Positions 27,240-35,624 of a DNA stretch of 49,206 nucleotides are shown one piece after another; position 1 is the first letter of the stretch; each line of letters begins with the position of its first letter. The notes under the pieces are model-generated. The model did no database searches. It worked only from the letters and a program-made list of their open reading frames with translations, and was not told where the DNA came from. The translations under genes were made by a program, and so were the position numbers. The stretch is taken from the NCBI GenBank assembly GCA_903845935.1, contig CAIMZI010000096.1:1-49206 (forward strand), written 5' to 3'. This stretch comes from an uncultured beta proteobacterium (GTDB lineage: Bacteria; Pseudomonadota; Gammaproteobacteria; Burkholderiales; Burkholderiaceae_C).

Positions 27240-29180
27240 TTAGTCGAAGTTGCGAGCGGGAGGACGCTTCTTGGCATCGCGGGGCACAAACACCTTGCCA
27301 CCATTGCCGGGCTTGGCAAAGGCAGGCTTGGCACCACGCGGCGCGCCGAAATCGCCACGGGGAGCGCCGAAGTCCTTGCGCGGACCGAAGTCGCCACGCG
27401 GGGCATCGCCACGGGGAGCGAAATCACCGCGCGGTGCGTTGAAGTCGCCACGGGGAGGACGGCTGTCGCCACGGGGAGCAAAGTCACCACGGGGGGCGAA
27501 ATCACCGCGCGGAGCGCTGTTGAAATCGCCACGCGGGGGACGGCTGTCACCACGCGGTGCAAAGTCGGCGCGGGGAGCGAAGTCACCACGGGGTGCGGGC
27601 GCGCCCTGTTGTGCAAAGCGGTCGTTGAAACCGCCCTTGCGCTCGTAGCTAAAACCTTCACGCGGGCTGGAGAACTTGCGGTCACGTCCGCCACCACCGC
27701 CACCGCCGTTGCCTTCAAAGCGTCCACGGCCGCCGAAGCTGCTGGGAGCGCGGGCATCGGGCTGGCGCTGTTGCGGCTCCATGCCGGGCACCACTTCGGC
27801 CTTGATGGGCTGGCGGGTGTAGGCTTCGATGTCGAAAATCTTGCGGCGGTCGCGCATTTCGGCAAAGGTGATGGCCAGGCCATCGCGTCCGGCGCGGCCG
27901 GTACGGCCAATGCGGTGGGTGTAATCCTCGGCCTTCATGGGCAGACCGAAGTTGAACACATGGCTGATGGTGGGCACGTCAATACCGCGCGCGGCCACAT
28001 CGGTTGCTACCAGGATTTGCACCTGACCTTGGCGCAGAGCCATCAGGCGGCGGTTGCGCAGACCCTGGCTCAGGGCACCGTGCAATGCCACGGCCGAGAA
28101 GCCTTCTTGTTGCAGGTCGTTGGCCAGGCCGTCGCACTCGATTTGGGTGCTGGCAAAAACGATGGCTTGGTTGATGGTGGTGTCACGCAGCCAGTGGTCC
28201 AGCAGCTTGCGCTTGTGGTGGGCGTTGTCGGCCCAGAACAGCACCTGCTTGATGTTGACGTGCTTTTCTTGCGGATTGTCGATGGTCACGCGCTGGGGTT
28301 CGCGCATCACGCGGGCAGCGAGTTGCTGAATGCGCGGCGCGAAGGTGGCGCTAAACATCATGGTCTGCTTGCGGTCGATGGTGAGCTGGTTGATTTCGGC
28401 CAGGTCGTCGGAGAAGCCCAGGTCCAGCATACGGTCGGCTTCGTCAACCACCAGGAATTGCACCTGGTCCAGCTTGATTTGCTGCGAGCGTTGCAGATCC
28501 AGCAGGCGGCCGGGGGTGGCGACCACCAGGTCGGCATTTTGCAGCTTGGCAATTTGCAGTTGGTAAGGCATGCCACCCACGATGTTGGCAACGCGCAGAC
28601 CGCGGCAATGCTGCACCAGGTCGATGGCGTCATGGGCCACCTGCTGTGCCAGTTCGCGGGTCGGGCAAACGATCAGGGCGCCGGGTGTGGCGGCCTTGAA
28701 GTTGCGCTGGCTGGTCGGGTCCTTGCGCTTGGGGCGCTTGGGTGCGGGCTGACCGGCTTCAACAGCGGCAGCGCAGGCGGCTTCGAACTCTTCGCGTTCG
28801 GCGGCCTCAGCTGCGGCTTGCTGTGCCAGCAGGGTGTGCAGCACGGGCAAGAGAAAGGCGGCGGTCTTGCCGCTACCGGTCTGGCTGGAGACCATCAGGT
28901 CGATGTAGCCGGCCTTCTGGCCGTCCACTGCCTTGGGCAGAGCCAGGGGAATGGTCTTCAGCTGGACGGTGGTGGGTTGGGTATAACCCAGGTCTTTCAC
29001 CGCCATCACCAGTTCGTTGGCCAGGCCCAGTTCCACAAAGCCATTAGGGGCTTCGGGCACATCGACGGCCACTTCAGCAGTTGCTTCAGTAGAAGAAACG
29101 GCCTCAAGGCTGGCGTCCAGGGGAGCGGAAAAGTTTTCGGCAGGCGCGAATTCGCCTGTCACTTCAAAAGCGTCAGTCAT
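27240..29180 (-). CDS. DEAD-box ATP-dependent RNA helicase with PRGD-repeat tail
   Basis: This 646-residue protein has an RNA helicase core at about residues 45-460: a Q-motif region (FVELGLANELVMAVKDLGYTQPTTVQ), SQTGSGKT (motif I), VDEADRML (II), FSATFA (III), and HRIGRTGRAGRDG (VI). A basic, glycine-rich linker follows, then about 90 residues of PRGDF-type repeats and a basic end. RhlE/DeaD-like helicases with such tails remodel rRNA, ribosomes or cold-stressed mRNA, the tail binding RNA nonspecifically. An insert rich in Ala, Glu and Lys between motifs I and Ia is longer than usual. The ATG at 29180 is chosen over 29228, which lacks a ribosome site. Confidence 0.92.
   Translation of the reverse strand: MTDAFEVTGEFAPAENFSAPLDASLEAVSSTEATAEVAVDVPEAPNGFVELGLANELVMAVKDLGYTQPTTVQLKTIPLALPKAVDGQKAGYIDLMVSSQTGSGKTAAFLLPVLHTLLAQQAAAEAAEREEFEAACAAAVEAGQPAPKRPKRKDPTSQRNFKAATPGALIVCPTRELAQQVAHDAIDLVQHCRGLRVANIVGGMPYQLQIAKLQNADLVVATPGRLLDLQRSQQIKLDQVQFLVVDEADRMLDLGFSDDLAEINQLTIDRKQTMMFSATFAPRIQQLAARVMREPQRVTIDNPQEKHVNIKQVLFWADNAHHKRKLLDHWLRDTTINQAIVFASTQIECDGLANDLQQEGFSAVALHGALSQGLRNRRLMALRQGQVQILVATDVAARGIDVPTISHVFNFGLPMKAEDYTHRIGRTGRAGRDGLAITFAEMRDRRKIFDIEAYTRQPIKAEVVPGMEPQQRQPDARAPSSFGGRGRFEGNGGGGGGGRDRKFSSPREGFSYERKGGFNDRFAQQGAPAPRGDFAPRADFAPRGDSRPPRGDFNSAPRGDFAPRGDFAPRGDSRPPRGDFNAPRGDFAPRGDAPRGDFGPRKDFGAPRGDFGAPRGAKPAFAKPGNGGKVFVPRDAKKRPPARNFD
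27330..27596 (-). repeat. In-frame PRGD repeat array in helicase tail
   Basis: This coding segment (about residues 529-617) contains eleven PRGD units plus PRAD and PRKD variants, mostly as APRGDF. A longer block, FAPRGDSRPPRGDFN, occurs twice. The DNA repeat is similarly regular. Recombination or slippage could change its length between strains without breaking the frame when units of three bases are lost or gained. Confidence 0.85.
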
Positions 29181-29371
29181 ATTTTTTCTCACACGCGAGC
29201 GCCGCAGGTTGTGCGACTGCTCCGTCAATGGTTAAAAAACATCAACCATCAAACGGAACCTGCTCTGACCCGCTAGGGGTTCTCAGTGCTTGGGACCCCA
29301 TGTATTGGGGGTCCGGTGAATGAAGGGAGATGTACAAAAGGCTACAGTATGTAGCGCAGCCTGCGATTATA
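29181..29371 (-). promoter_or_regulatory. Long leader and -10 box of the helicase gene
   Basis: On the minus strand a consensus TATAAT (29371-29366) precedes a leader of roughly 180 bases. The -35 region is weak. The leader contains a stem GGACCCC/GGGGTCC (29293-29299 and 29308-29314). Long structured leaders are typical of cold-inducible and autoregulated RNA helicase genes; that role is inference here. Confidence 0.5.
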
Positions 29372-29437
29372 GCCCGGATTCGGGTTTCTACCTAAGAAAC
29401 TTTTATTAACCGAATTTCTTCTTGCCACGCCGCCCGG

Positions 29438-30004
29438 CTAGACCTTGAGGAAGTGTTCCCGGTAGTACAGCATTTCGTCGATCGATTCATGCACATCGGC
29501 CAGCGCGGTATGGCGCTGCTGCTTCTTAAATGCGGCGTACACCGGTGGGTTCCATCGCTTGGCCAGCTCCTTCAAGGTGCTGACATCCAGATTGCGGTAG
29601 TGGAAGAAGGCTTCCAGTTTGGGCATGTACTTGACCAGAAAGCGCCGGTCCTGTCCTATGGTGTTGCCGCACATGGGCGAGCCATTGGCGGGCACATACT
29701 GGCCCAGAAAGGCAATCAACTCGCTTTGCGCCTGCTCTTCGGTCACGCTGGAGGCCTTTACCTTGTCGATCAGGCCGCTTTTGCCGTGCGTGCCCTTGTT
29801 CCAGGCATCCATGCCGCCCAGCAAGGCATCGCTCTGGTGAATGGCAAACACCGGACCTTCCACCCGCACGGCCAAATCGGGGCTGGTCACAATGACAGCG
29901 ATTTCGATGATGCGCTCGCGCTCGGGCTCCAACCCGGTCATCTCGCAATCGAGCCAGACCAGGTTTTTGTCGGATTTGCTTAAAGGGGTGTTGGTTTCAG
30001 CCAT
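29438..30004 (-). CDS. orn: Oligoribonuclease
   Basis: This 188-residue DEDDh 3'-5' exoribonuclease finishes RNA decay by cutting di- and short oligoribonucleotides, including pGpG from cyclic-di-GMP turnover. Active-site residues are visible in order: Asp and Glu in [10 protein letters not shown], Asp in [12 protein letters not shown], and His and Asp in [11 protein letters not shown] short N-terminal extension (METNTPL-like) precedes the core. The gene is divergent from the M48 protease gene with only 36 bases between the two ATGs. Confidence 0.96.
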   Translation of the reverse strand: MAETNTPLSKSDKNLVWLDCEMTGLEPERERIIEIAVIVTSPDLAVRVEGPVFAIHQSDALLGGMDAWNKGTHGKSGLIDKVKASSVTEEQAQSELIAFLGQYVPANGSPMCGNTIGQDRRFLVKYMPKLEAFFHYRNLDVSTLKELAKRWNPPVYAAFKKQQRHTALADVHESIDEMLYYREHFLKV

Positions 30005-30040
30005 GCCGCCATTGTCGTCTATGACCTAAACTCTGCCGCC

Positions 30041-31333
30041 ATGAACGACTCTTCTTTATTCAGCCAACTCTCCTTTGGCATGACACTGGCCTTTGCCATT
30101 GCGCTGGTCGCCGGGCTGCTGTTGAAATTCTGGCTGGCCACGCGCCAGATTCGCCATGTGGCCCAGCACCGCGCTGCCGTGCCCGCCGACTTTGCCAGCC
30201 GCATCACGCTGGAGGCCCATCAAAAGGCCGCCGACTACACACTGGTGCAAACGCGCTTTGGCATGCTGGAAATGGCCTGGGGTGCAGCCCTGGTGCTGGC
30301 CTGGACGCTGCTGGGCGGACTGTCTTGGCTGAACCAGGAGCTGATGCAATGGATGCAGCCCGGCCTGGCGCAGCAAGTCGCTCTGCTGGCGTGCTTTGCG
30401 CTGATCGGCGGCCTGATCGACCTGCCCTTCACGCTGTACAAGACCTTTGTCATCGAGCAGCGCTTTGGTTTCAACAAGGTCACGCCCAAGCTGTGGCTGC
30501 AGGATCTGCTGAAGTCCCTGCTCGTCGGCGTTCTGTTGGGCCTGCCCCTGGTCACGCTGATCTTGTGGACGATGGGCGCCACGGGCCGCTACTGGTGGCT
30601 GTGGACCTGGGGCGTGTGGATGGGATTCAACCTCCTGATGCTGCTGCTTTACCCCACCGTCATTGCGCCCTGGTTCAATAAATTCAAACCGCTGGACAAC
30701 CAGGAACTCAAAGACCGTGTGACGCAACTGATGGCGCGCTGCGGCTTCCAATCCAAGGGCTTTTTTGTCATGGACGGCAGCAAGCGCAGTGCGCACGCCA
30801 ACGCCTATTTCACCGGCTTTGGCGCCTCCAAGCGCGTGGTGTTTTATGACACGCTGCTGGCGCAACTCACACCCGGCGAGGTGGATGCCGTCTTGGCCCA
30901 TGAACTGGGGCATTTCAAACATCGCCATATCCAGAAACGCATTGTTTCCATGTTCGCCCTGAGCCTGCTGGGATTTGCCCTGCTCGGCTGGTTGAGTGGC
31001 CAGGCCTGGTTTTATATCGGGCTGGGCGTGGTGCCGAATTTGCGTGGCGCCAACGACGCGCTGGCGCTGCTGCTGTTCATGATGGTGCTGCCGTTTTTCA
31101 GCACCTTTATCGGACCGCTGTTTGCGCAACTGTCGCGCAAACACGAGTTTGAGGCCGACGCCTATGCCGTGGCGCAAACCAGCGGCGCCGACCTGTGTTC
31201 GGCCCTGCTCAAGCTCTACAAGGACAATGCCTCCACGCTGACGCCGGACCCTGTCTATGTGAAATTTTATTACTCACACCCTCCGGCTTCTGAGCGCCTG
31301 GGCCGCATGCAGGCGGGGTTTGCCCATGTCTGA
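30041..31333 (+). CDS. M48-family (Ste24/CAAX prenyl protease-like) membrane metallopeptidase
   Basis: This 430-residue membrane protein has several helices in its N-terminal half and a zinc-metalloprotease site, AVLAHELGHFKHRH (HExxH). The third ligand is Glu in FEADAYAV. It corresponds to the Ste24-type M48 family. In eukaryotes Ste24 cleaves prenylated proteins, but bacterial members are thought to act in membrane protein quality control. Substrates here are unknown. The gene begins MNDSSLFSQLSF and its 3' end overlaps the pterin dehydratase start. Confidence 0.9.
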   Translation: MNDSSLFSQLSFGMTLAFAIALVAGLLLKFWLATRQIRHVAQHRAAVPADFASRITLEAHQKAADYTLVQTRFGMLEMAWGAALVLAWTLLGGLSWLNQELMQWMQPGLAQQVALLACFALIGGLIDLPFTLYKTFVIEQRFGFNKVTPKLWLQDLLKSLLVGVLLGLPLVTLILWTMGATGRYWWLWTWGVWMGFNLLMLLLYPTVIAPWFNKFKPLDNQELKDRVTQLMARCGFQSKGFFVMDGSKRSAHANAYFTGFGASKRVVFYDTLLAQLTPGEVDAVLAHELGHFKHRHIQKRIVSMFALSLLGFALLGWLSGQAWFYIGLGVVPNLRGANDALALLLFMMVLPFFSTFIGPLFAQLSRKHEFEADAYAVAQTSGADLCSALLKLYKDNASTLTPDPVYVKFYYSHPPASERLGRMQAGFAHV

Positions 31334-31691
31334 GATACCGCTTGAAAAGTCGCAGTCCGAGCAGCCACAGTCCGTGGCAAGGCCTGCACGCGTGGCACTG
31401 AGCGCCACCCAGGTCATCACCAGTCTGGCTAAGCTCAATGGCTGGAAGCTGCATGGCGATGGCGCCGACATAGCGATCGAAAAGACCTTTACCTTCAAAA
31501 ATTTTTTGCGCACCATGGCCTTTGTCAACGCCATTGCCTTTATCGCCGAGCAGCAGGACCACCATCCCGAGCTGCTGGTGCGCTATGGCAGCTGCAGCGT
31601 GCGTTTCAACACGCACGAGGTGCAGGGCATCACCCAAACCGACCTTGCCTGCGCCGTGCTGGTGGATGCGCTGCTCAACTCCGCTACTTAA
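31326..31691 (+). CDS. phhB: Pterin-4a-carbinolamine dehydratase
   Basis: This 121-residue protein has the small PCD/DCoH fold. It carries the signature HHPELLVRYGSCSVRFNTHE followed by GITQTDLACA, including the active-site histidines. The enzyme dehydrates 4a-hydroxytetrahydropterin formed by aromatic amino acid hydroxylases. No phenylalanine hydroxylase lies nearby. In many bacteria PCD proteins also occur without PAH, apparently linked to molybdopterin or as recycling enzymes. The ATG at 31326 overlaps the protease stop by eight bases, with a nonconserved N-terminal extension of about 30 residues. Confidence 0.92.
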   Translation: MSEIPLEKSQSEQPQSVARPARVALSATQVITSLAKLNGWKLHGDGADIAIEKTFTFKNFLRTMAFVNAIAFIAEQQDHHPELLVRYGSCSVRFNTHEVQGITQTDLACAVLVDALLNSAT

Positions 31692-31706
31692 CGAGACTAA
31701 CAACAC

Positions 31707-32627
31707 TTGGCAAACCCCTTACTTGAACCCGGACTGGTTGTTGCCGGACACGGCCGCCACGTGCTGGTGGAAACCCCGGACGGACGCCGACTCATCTGCC
31801 ACCCGCGCGGCAAGAAAAGCCAGACCGTCGTCGGCGACCGGGTGCTCTGGCAGGCCACGCAGGACGAAGGAACGATCGAAAAAGTAGTAGAGCGGCGCAA
31901 TCTGTTTTATCGCCAGGACGAGATTCGCACCAAGATGTTTGCCGCCAATCTGGACCAGGTGCTGGTGCTGATTGCGGCCGAGCCGGTGTTCTCGGAAAGC
32001 CAGTTGTCGCGCGCCCTCATCGCCGCCGAGGCGGAAAAAATTACACCCATCATCGCACTGAACAAGAGCGATTTGACCGAGCCCTTTGGCCAGGCCTGGG
32101 AACGCATGGGCGTGTACCGCGAAATGGGCTACACCGTGGTTCCGCTGGCCTTGAAGCCCAAGGCAGAAGGCATTGCAGCGACCGAACTGGAGGCACTGCT
32201 GCCCCTGTTACACGGCAAGACGACGCTCATTCTGGGACCTTCGGGTTCGGGCAAGAGCACCTTTATCAACCGGCTCTTGCCGGGTGCACAGGTGCTGACC
32301 AATGAAATTTCCACGGCACTCAATTCCGGCAAGCACACCACCACCAGCACCAGCCTGTATTGGGTGGATGAGGCCAAAACGACTGCCGTGATTGACTCCC
32401 CTGGCTTCCAGGAATTCGGCCTGAACCACATAGAACCCATGCACCTGGCCGGCCTGATGCCCGATATCAAGGCGCAGGCCGGGGACTGCAAGTTTTACAA
32501 CTGCACGCATTTGCATGAACCAGGTTGCGGCGTGTTGCGCGCCCTGCCGGGCGGGCGCACCATCAGCGCCAACCGCTTTAAGATTTACGGTGACCTGTTC
32601 GCCGAGCTGTCGCAAAAACGCTACTGA
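31707..32627 (+). CDS. rsgA: Ribosome small-subunit-dependent GTPase A
   Basis: This 306-residue circularly permuted GTPase helps late 30S subunit maturation. An N-terminal OB fold (VVAGHGRHVLVE...GDRVLW) comes first. The G motifs appear in permuted order: ALNKSDL (G4), then GPSGSGKSTFINRL (G1), then IDSPGFQEFGL (G3). A C-terminal zinc finger carries CKFYNCTHLHEPGC. No ATG is available; TTG at 31707 gives the conserved-looking N-terminus and lies 15 bases after the PCD gene. No strong ribosome site is seen, so translational coupling is plausible. Confidence 0.92.
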   Translation: MANPLLEPGLVVAGHGRHVLVETPDGRRLICHPRGKKSQTVVGDRVLWQATQDEGTIEKVVERRNLFYRQDEIRTKMFAANLDQVLVLIAAEPVFSESQLSRALIAAEAEKITPIIALNKSDLTEPFGQAWERMGVYREMGYTVVPLALKPKAEGIAATELEALLPLLHGKTTLILGPSGSGKSTFINRLLPGAQVLTNEISTALNSGKHTTTSTSLYWVDEAKTTAVIDSPGFQEFGLNHIEPMHLAGLMPDIKAQAGDCKFYNCTHLHEPGCGVLRALPGGRTISANRFKIYGDLFAELSQKRY

Positions 32628-32646
32628 GCCAAGCCCCGGCGAAAAA

Positions 32647-33570
32647 CTAACCCAACAGGCGTGCCAGCGACAGCAGCACCAGGATCACCATCCACATAAC
32701 GACGGTGCGCCAGACCAGGCCGACAAAGGCGCGCAAATGCACGGCTTGCGGCACTTGTCCATCACCGCCCTGCTCCACCGGTTCGCCCAGTTGCACATTG
32801 ATGGCTCCAGCCGTGGCGGCCAGCACCACACCGTCATTGTCTTCAGGGTAACGCGCAGCGTACTGGCGCCAGCTATCCACCGCTTCCTCAAAGCTGCCGA
32901 CAAAGGCAAAACCCAAGGCGGTCAGTCGCACCGGCACCCAATCGGCCAGATACCAAGCCTGGGTAGAGCAGGCCTGAAACGCCTGGCTGACGGGTGAGCT
33001 GGTGGGTTTCACGGGACGATTGACGTAGCGCCCCACATATTCGGCAACGCGGTAGAACACGGCACCGGCTGGCCCCAGACCCAGGGCCGCGAGCACCGAA
33101 TACCAGGCAAGCACGCCAAATACATGGCGGTGTGCAGAGAGTGCCGAATACTCGATCACATGGCGCACAATTTCGCTGCGCGGTAGCTCGCTGGCATCCA
33201 TGCGCATCCACTCGGCAAGCTTCTGGCGTGCCAGGCCTTCATCACCTGCGTACAGCGCGTCGCGGATCAGGGTGAAGTGGTGGCTGAACTGACGAAAACC
33301 CAAGGTGACATACAGCACCGCGATATTCCAGACCACGGCGGCCACCCAGCCCAGGGACCAGACCAGCAACCAGTAAATGCCGCAGGCCAGCAGGGAAGGT
33401 AAGAGCACCGCCAGCGACCAAGCCAACCAGCCATGCTGCACCTTGCCGGCATCGAAGTTGCGCACGATCCAGCGCACCCAACCGCGGTTGGTGTTGTGCA
33501 CCGGATTTAGCTGTCCCAGCGGCCTGGCCTGCTCCAGCAATAACGCAAAAAGAATGGAGATAAAACTCAT
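32647..33570 (-). CDS. CobD/CbiB-like membrane protein
   Basis: This 307-residue membrane protein begins MSFISILFALLLEQARPL and has several helices plus the FRQFSHHFTLIRDAL and HRHVFGVLAWY segments. It resembles the CobD/CbiB family, whose true members join aminopropanol to adenosylcobyric acid. No cobalamin gene lies nearby. Similar proteins sit in Burkholderiales beside housekeeping genes, so a real role in cobalamin synthesis is doubtful (the AmpE-like relatives are an alternative). The gene lies 29 bases behind the Nudix gene on the same strand and ends convergently with rsgA. Confidence 0.6.
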   Translation of the reverse strand: MSFISILFALLLEQARPLGQLNPVHNTNRGWVRWIVRNFDAGKVQHGWLAWSLAVLLPSLLACGIYWLLVWSLGWVAAVVWNIAVLYVTLGFRQFSHHFTLIRDALYAGDEGLARQKLAEWMRMDASELPRSEIVRHVIEYSALSAHRHVFGVLAWYSVLAALGLGPAGAVFYRVAEYVGRYVNRPVKPTSSPVSQAFQACSTQAWYLADWVPVRLTALGFAFVGSFEEAVDSWRQYAARYPEDNDGVVLAATAGAINVQLGEPVEQGGDGQVPQAVHLRAFVGLVWRTVVMWMVILVLLSLARLLG

Positions 33571-33599
33571 GGATTCATCATACCCAGTACTGCACGGAC

Positions 33600-34301
33600 T
33601 CAGTCGAGCAAGAAGCGGTAAAAATTGCGCAACATGCCGGCTGTGGCGCCCCAGATGAAACGCTCGGTGCTTCCATCCATGTAGGGAATGGACATCCAGC
33701 GGCGTTGCTCACCACCGAGTTCCACGACATGGTGTCGGTGATTGGCCGGGTCCATCAAAAAGTCCAGCGGCACTTCGAACACATCGGCCACCTCATCGGC
33801 ATTGGCCTGAAGCGTAAAACCCGGGTCCACCAGCGCCACCACCGGTGTCACGATAAACGCACTGCCAGTGGTGTAGATCGGCAGACTGCCAATCACTTGC
33901 ACAAACCGAGGCTCCAGCCCGACTTCCTCCTGAGCCTCGCGCAGCGCGGTGGCAACCGCATCGCTGTCTTCGGGGTCGGCCTTGCCACCGGGAAAGGCGA
34001 TCTGCCCGGAATGGCTGTTCATATGTGTGGGGCGCAGCGTCAACAACACCGTCAACCTATCCCTCTTCACCAACGGAATCAGCACCGACGCATGGGCCGG
34101 CGCGCGGTCTATGAAGCGGGCTTCCTTGCGAACATCCGGTGTCCAATCGTGGCGTCTGGCAAAACGCGCGGCGATGGCCTGTGGCTCCAGGTTGGCGGCG
34201 CTCGGTCTGGGCAAATGCCGGTCAATCGCCTCTACCGGCACTTCCCGAGGATCAAACGTTGGAAGGGTGGCCACAACTTTGGAATCAAGTAAAAAATACA
34301 A
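33600..34301 (-). CDS. Nudix hydrolase, probable CoA pyrophosphatase
   Basis: This 233-residue protein has a Nudix box of the form GGKADPEDSD...ALREAQEEVGL (G-x5-E-x7-REUxEExGU). HSGQIAFPGGK precedes it, the UPF0035-type signature of CoA pyrophosphatases such as E. coli NudL. Members cleave CoA or oxidised CoA to phosphopantetheine and 3',5'-ADP. The start is uncertain. The frame opens with TTG at 34301, directly beside the rplS terminator; a GTG nine codons later is an alternative. No clear ribosome site marks either. Confidence 0.87.
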   Translation of the reverse strand: MYFLLDSKVVATLPTFDPREVPVEAIDRHLPRPSAANLEPQAIAARFARRHDWTPDVRKEARFIDRAPAHASVLIPLVKRDRLTVLLTLRPTHMNSHSGQIAFPGGKADPEDSDAVATALREAQEEVGLEPRFVQVIGSLPIYTTGSAFIVTPVVALVDPGFTLQANADEVADVFEVPLDFLMDPANHRHHVVELGGEQRRWMSIPYMDGSTERFIWGATAGMLRNFYRFLLD

Positions 34302-34311
34302 TGCAAGTCGT

Positions 34312-34350
34312 AAAAAAACCGCCGCAGTACAGAACTGGGGCGGCTTTTTC
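34312..34350 (-). terminator. Terminator after rplS
   Basis: On the minus strand a stem of the type CTG.GGCGG/CCGCC.CAG (core GGCGG 34339-34343 with CCGCC 34319-34323) is followed by a run of seven U residues (34318-34312). It ends the rpsP-rimM-trmD-rplS operon and lies 10-40 bases before the Nudix gene start. Confidence 0.88.
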
Positions 34351-34370
34351 GAAAGACGGCAATCGCAGAT

Positions 34371-34751
34371 TTATGCGGCGACGTTGGCCGTCTTCTTGGC
34401 TGGCAGTTTTTCCTTGATACGTGCCGACTTGCCGCTGCGGTCACGCAGGTAGTACAGCTTGGCGCGGCGCACATCACCGCGGCGCTTGACTTCGATGCTG
34501 GCGATCAGCGGGCTGTACAGTTGGAACGTACGCTCCACGCCTTCACCGCTGGAGATCTTGCGCACGATAAAGCCGCTATTGAGGCCGCGATTGCGCTTGG
34601 CAATCACCACACCTTCGTAGGCCTGAACGCGCTTGCGTGTACCTTCAACCACGTTGACGTTCACGATGACCGTGTCGCCAGGTGCAAAGACGGGAATGGT
34701 TTTTCCGAGGCGGGCGATTTCTTCCTGCTCGAGTGTTTGGATGAGGTTCAT
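34371..34751 (-). CDS. rplS: 50S ribosomal protein L19
   Basis: This 126-residue ribosomal protein sits at the 30S-50S interface. It begins [15 protein letters not shown] and contains [37 protein letters not shown] and [16 protein letters not shown], the standard L19 core. A basic/alanine tail follows. The gene is the last of the trmD operon, but 115 bases separate it from trmD. That gap contains its own promoter-like sequence and a structured leader, which may let L19 be made in excess of the low-abundance TrmD and RimM. Confidence 0.97.
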   Translation of the reverse strand: MNLIQTLEQEEIARLGKTIPVFAPGDTVIVNVNVVEGTRKRVQAYEGVVIAKRNRGLNSGFIVRKISSGEGVERTFQLYSPLIASIEVKRRGDVRRAKLYYLRDRSGKSARIKEKLPAKKTANVAA

Positions 34752-34884
34752 GGTTTCCTAGTGATCTTGGGCGCGCCGTCATCGGGATTGATGACATTCA
34801 TGAACCTCTTGAAGAGGACATGCCTGGCCGGCCAGAGGATCTGGTTAGCTCTCTATTATAGCAAGATCAGCCGCGCCCTGCCAA
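34752..34884 (-). promoter_or_regulatory. rplS internal promoter and structured leader
   Basis: On the minus strand TTGGCA (34884-34879), an 18-base spacer and TATAAT (34860-34855) form a strong promoter. It overlaps the 3' end of trmD. The leader contains stem GTCATC/GATGAC (34778-34783 with 34790-34795). It also has CCTCT near 34805-34809 in the plus strand (AGAGG in RNA), which can pair with either of two CCUCU segments (34813-34817 or 34834-34838). A CTGGCCGGCCAG palindrome occupies 34824-34835. Autoregulation by L19 is a possibility, not shown. Confidence 0.6.
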
Positions 34885-35613
34885 AAAGCGCTCATCGTGC
34901 TTGCTGAGCAGGCCTTGTTCACGGGCGCGTTGCAGCAGGTCGGGTCTATGGCGGGCCGTCAGATCCAGGCTCTGCTCACGCCGCCAGCGCTCAATATTGA
35001 CGTGGTGACCCGACAGCAGCACCTCGGGCACAGCTGCGCCGGCCCAGTCTTCCGGGCGGGTGTAATGCGGGCAATCCAGCAGACCGTCCAGCGCCGGATT
35101 AAAGCTGTCCTGGTGGTGGCTTTCTGGGTCAGACAACACACCTGGCTGCAGCCGTGCCACGCTGTCCAGCAAGGCCATGGCGGCAATTTCTCCACCGGAC
35201 AGCACAAAGTCGCCCAGGCTGATTTGCAGCTCCACATGGGCGTCAATAAAGCGTTGATCCAGCCCCTCGTAACGGCCGCACAACAGGATGGCGCCGGGGC
35301 CGTTGGAAAACTCCTGCACCATGGAGTGATCCAGCTTCTTGCCTATGGGAGAAAAAAGAATGACAGCAGCCTTCTCTGTGCGCTGCGACCGGATATGGGC
35401 CAAGCTTTGGGCCAGCGGTTCGGCCATCATGACCATGCCGGGGCCACCACCAAAGGGACGGTCATCGACACGGCGATAGTTGCCACTCGCAAAATCTCGC
35501 GGATTGGTCAGTTGCACATCGACCTGCCCGCTCTCAAAGGCCCGGCGCGTGATGCCAGACGTCAGAAAGGGCGCAAACAGTTCGGGAAACAGGGTGACGA
35601 CATCAAAGCGCAT
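34867..35613 (-). CDS. trmD: tRNA (guanine-37-N1)-methyltransferase
   Basis: This 248-residue SPOUT methyltransferase methylates G37 beside the anticodon and so prevents frameshifts. It starts MRFDVVTLFPELF and contains NYRRVDDRPFGGGPGMVMM. The knot region reads LLCGRYEGLDQRF, then LSGGEIAAMALLDSVARL, where SAM binds. The ATG at 35613 has a GAAGAAG sequence upstream. An earlier in-frame TTG at 35628 overlaps the rimM stop and is less likely. It follows rimM by 11 bases, as in the usual rpsP-rimM-trmD-rplS order. Confidence 0.95.
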   Translation of the reverse strand: MRFDVVTLFPELFAPFLTSGITRRAFESGQVDVQLTNPRDFASGNYRRVDDRPFGGGPGMVMMAEPLAQSLAHIRSQRTEKAAVILFSPIGKKLDHSMVQEFSNGPGAILLCGRYEGLDQRFIDAHVELQISLGDFVLSGGEIAAMALLDSVARLQPGVLSDPESHHQDSFNPALDGLLDCPHYTRPEDWAGAAVPEVLLSGHHVNIERWRREQSLDLTARHRPDLLQRAREQGLLSKHDERFLAGRG

Positions 35614-35624
35614 GGGCTTCTTCG

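Noticed and set aside
27330..27596. Regular repeats suggestive of a CRISPR array
   Set aside because: Repeats are short, contiguous and in frame, and encode the helicase tail; there are no unique spacers of uniform length and no cas genes.
30004..30042. TGCCGCCAT direct repeat between orn and the protease gene
   Set aside because: Nine bases, one copy abutting each start codon region; too short to argue for function.
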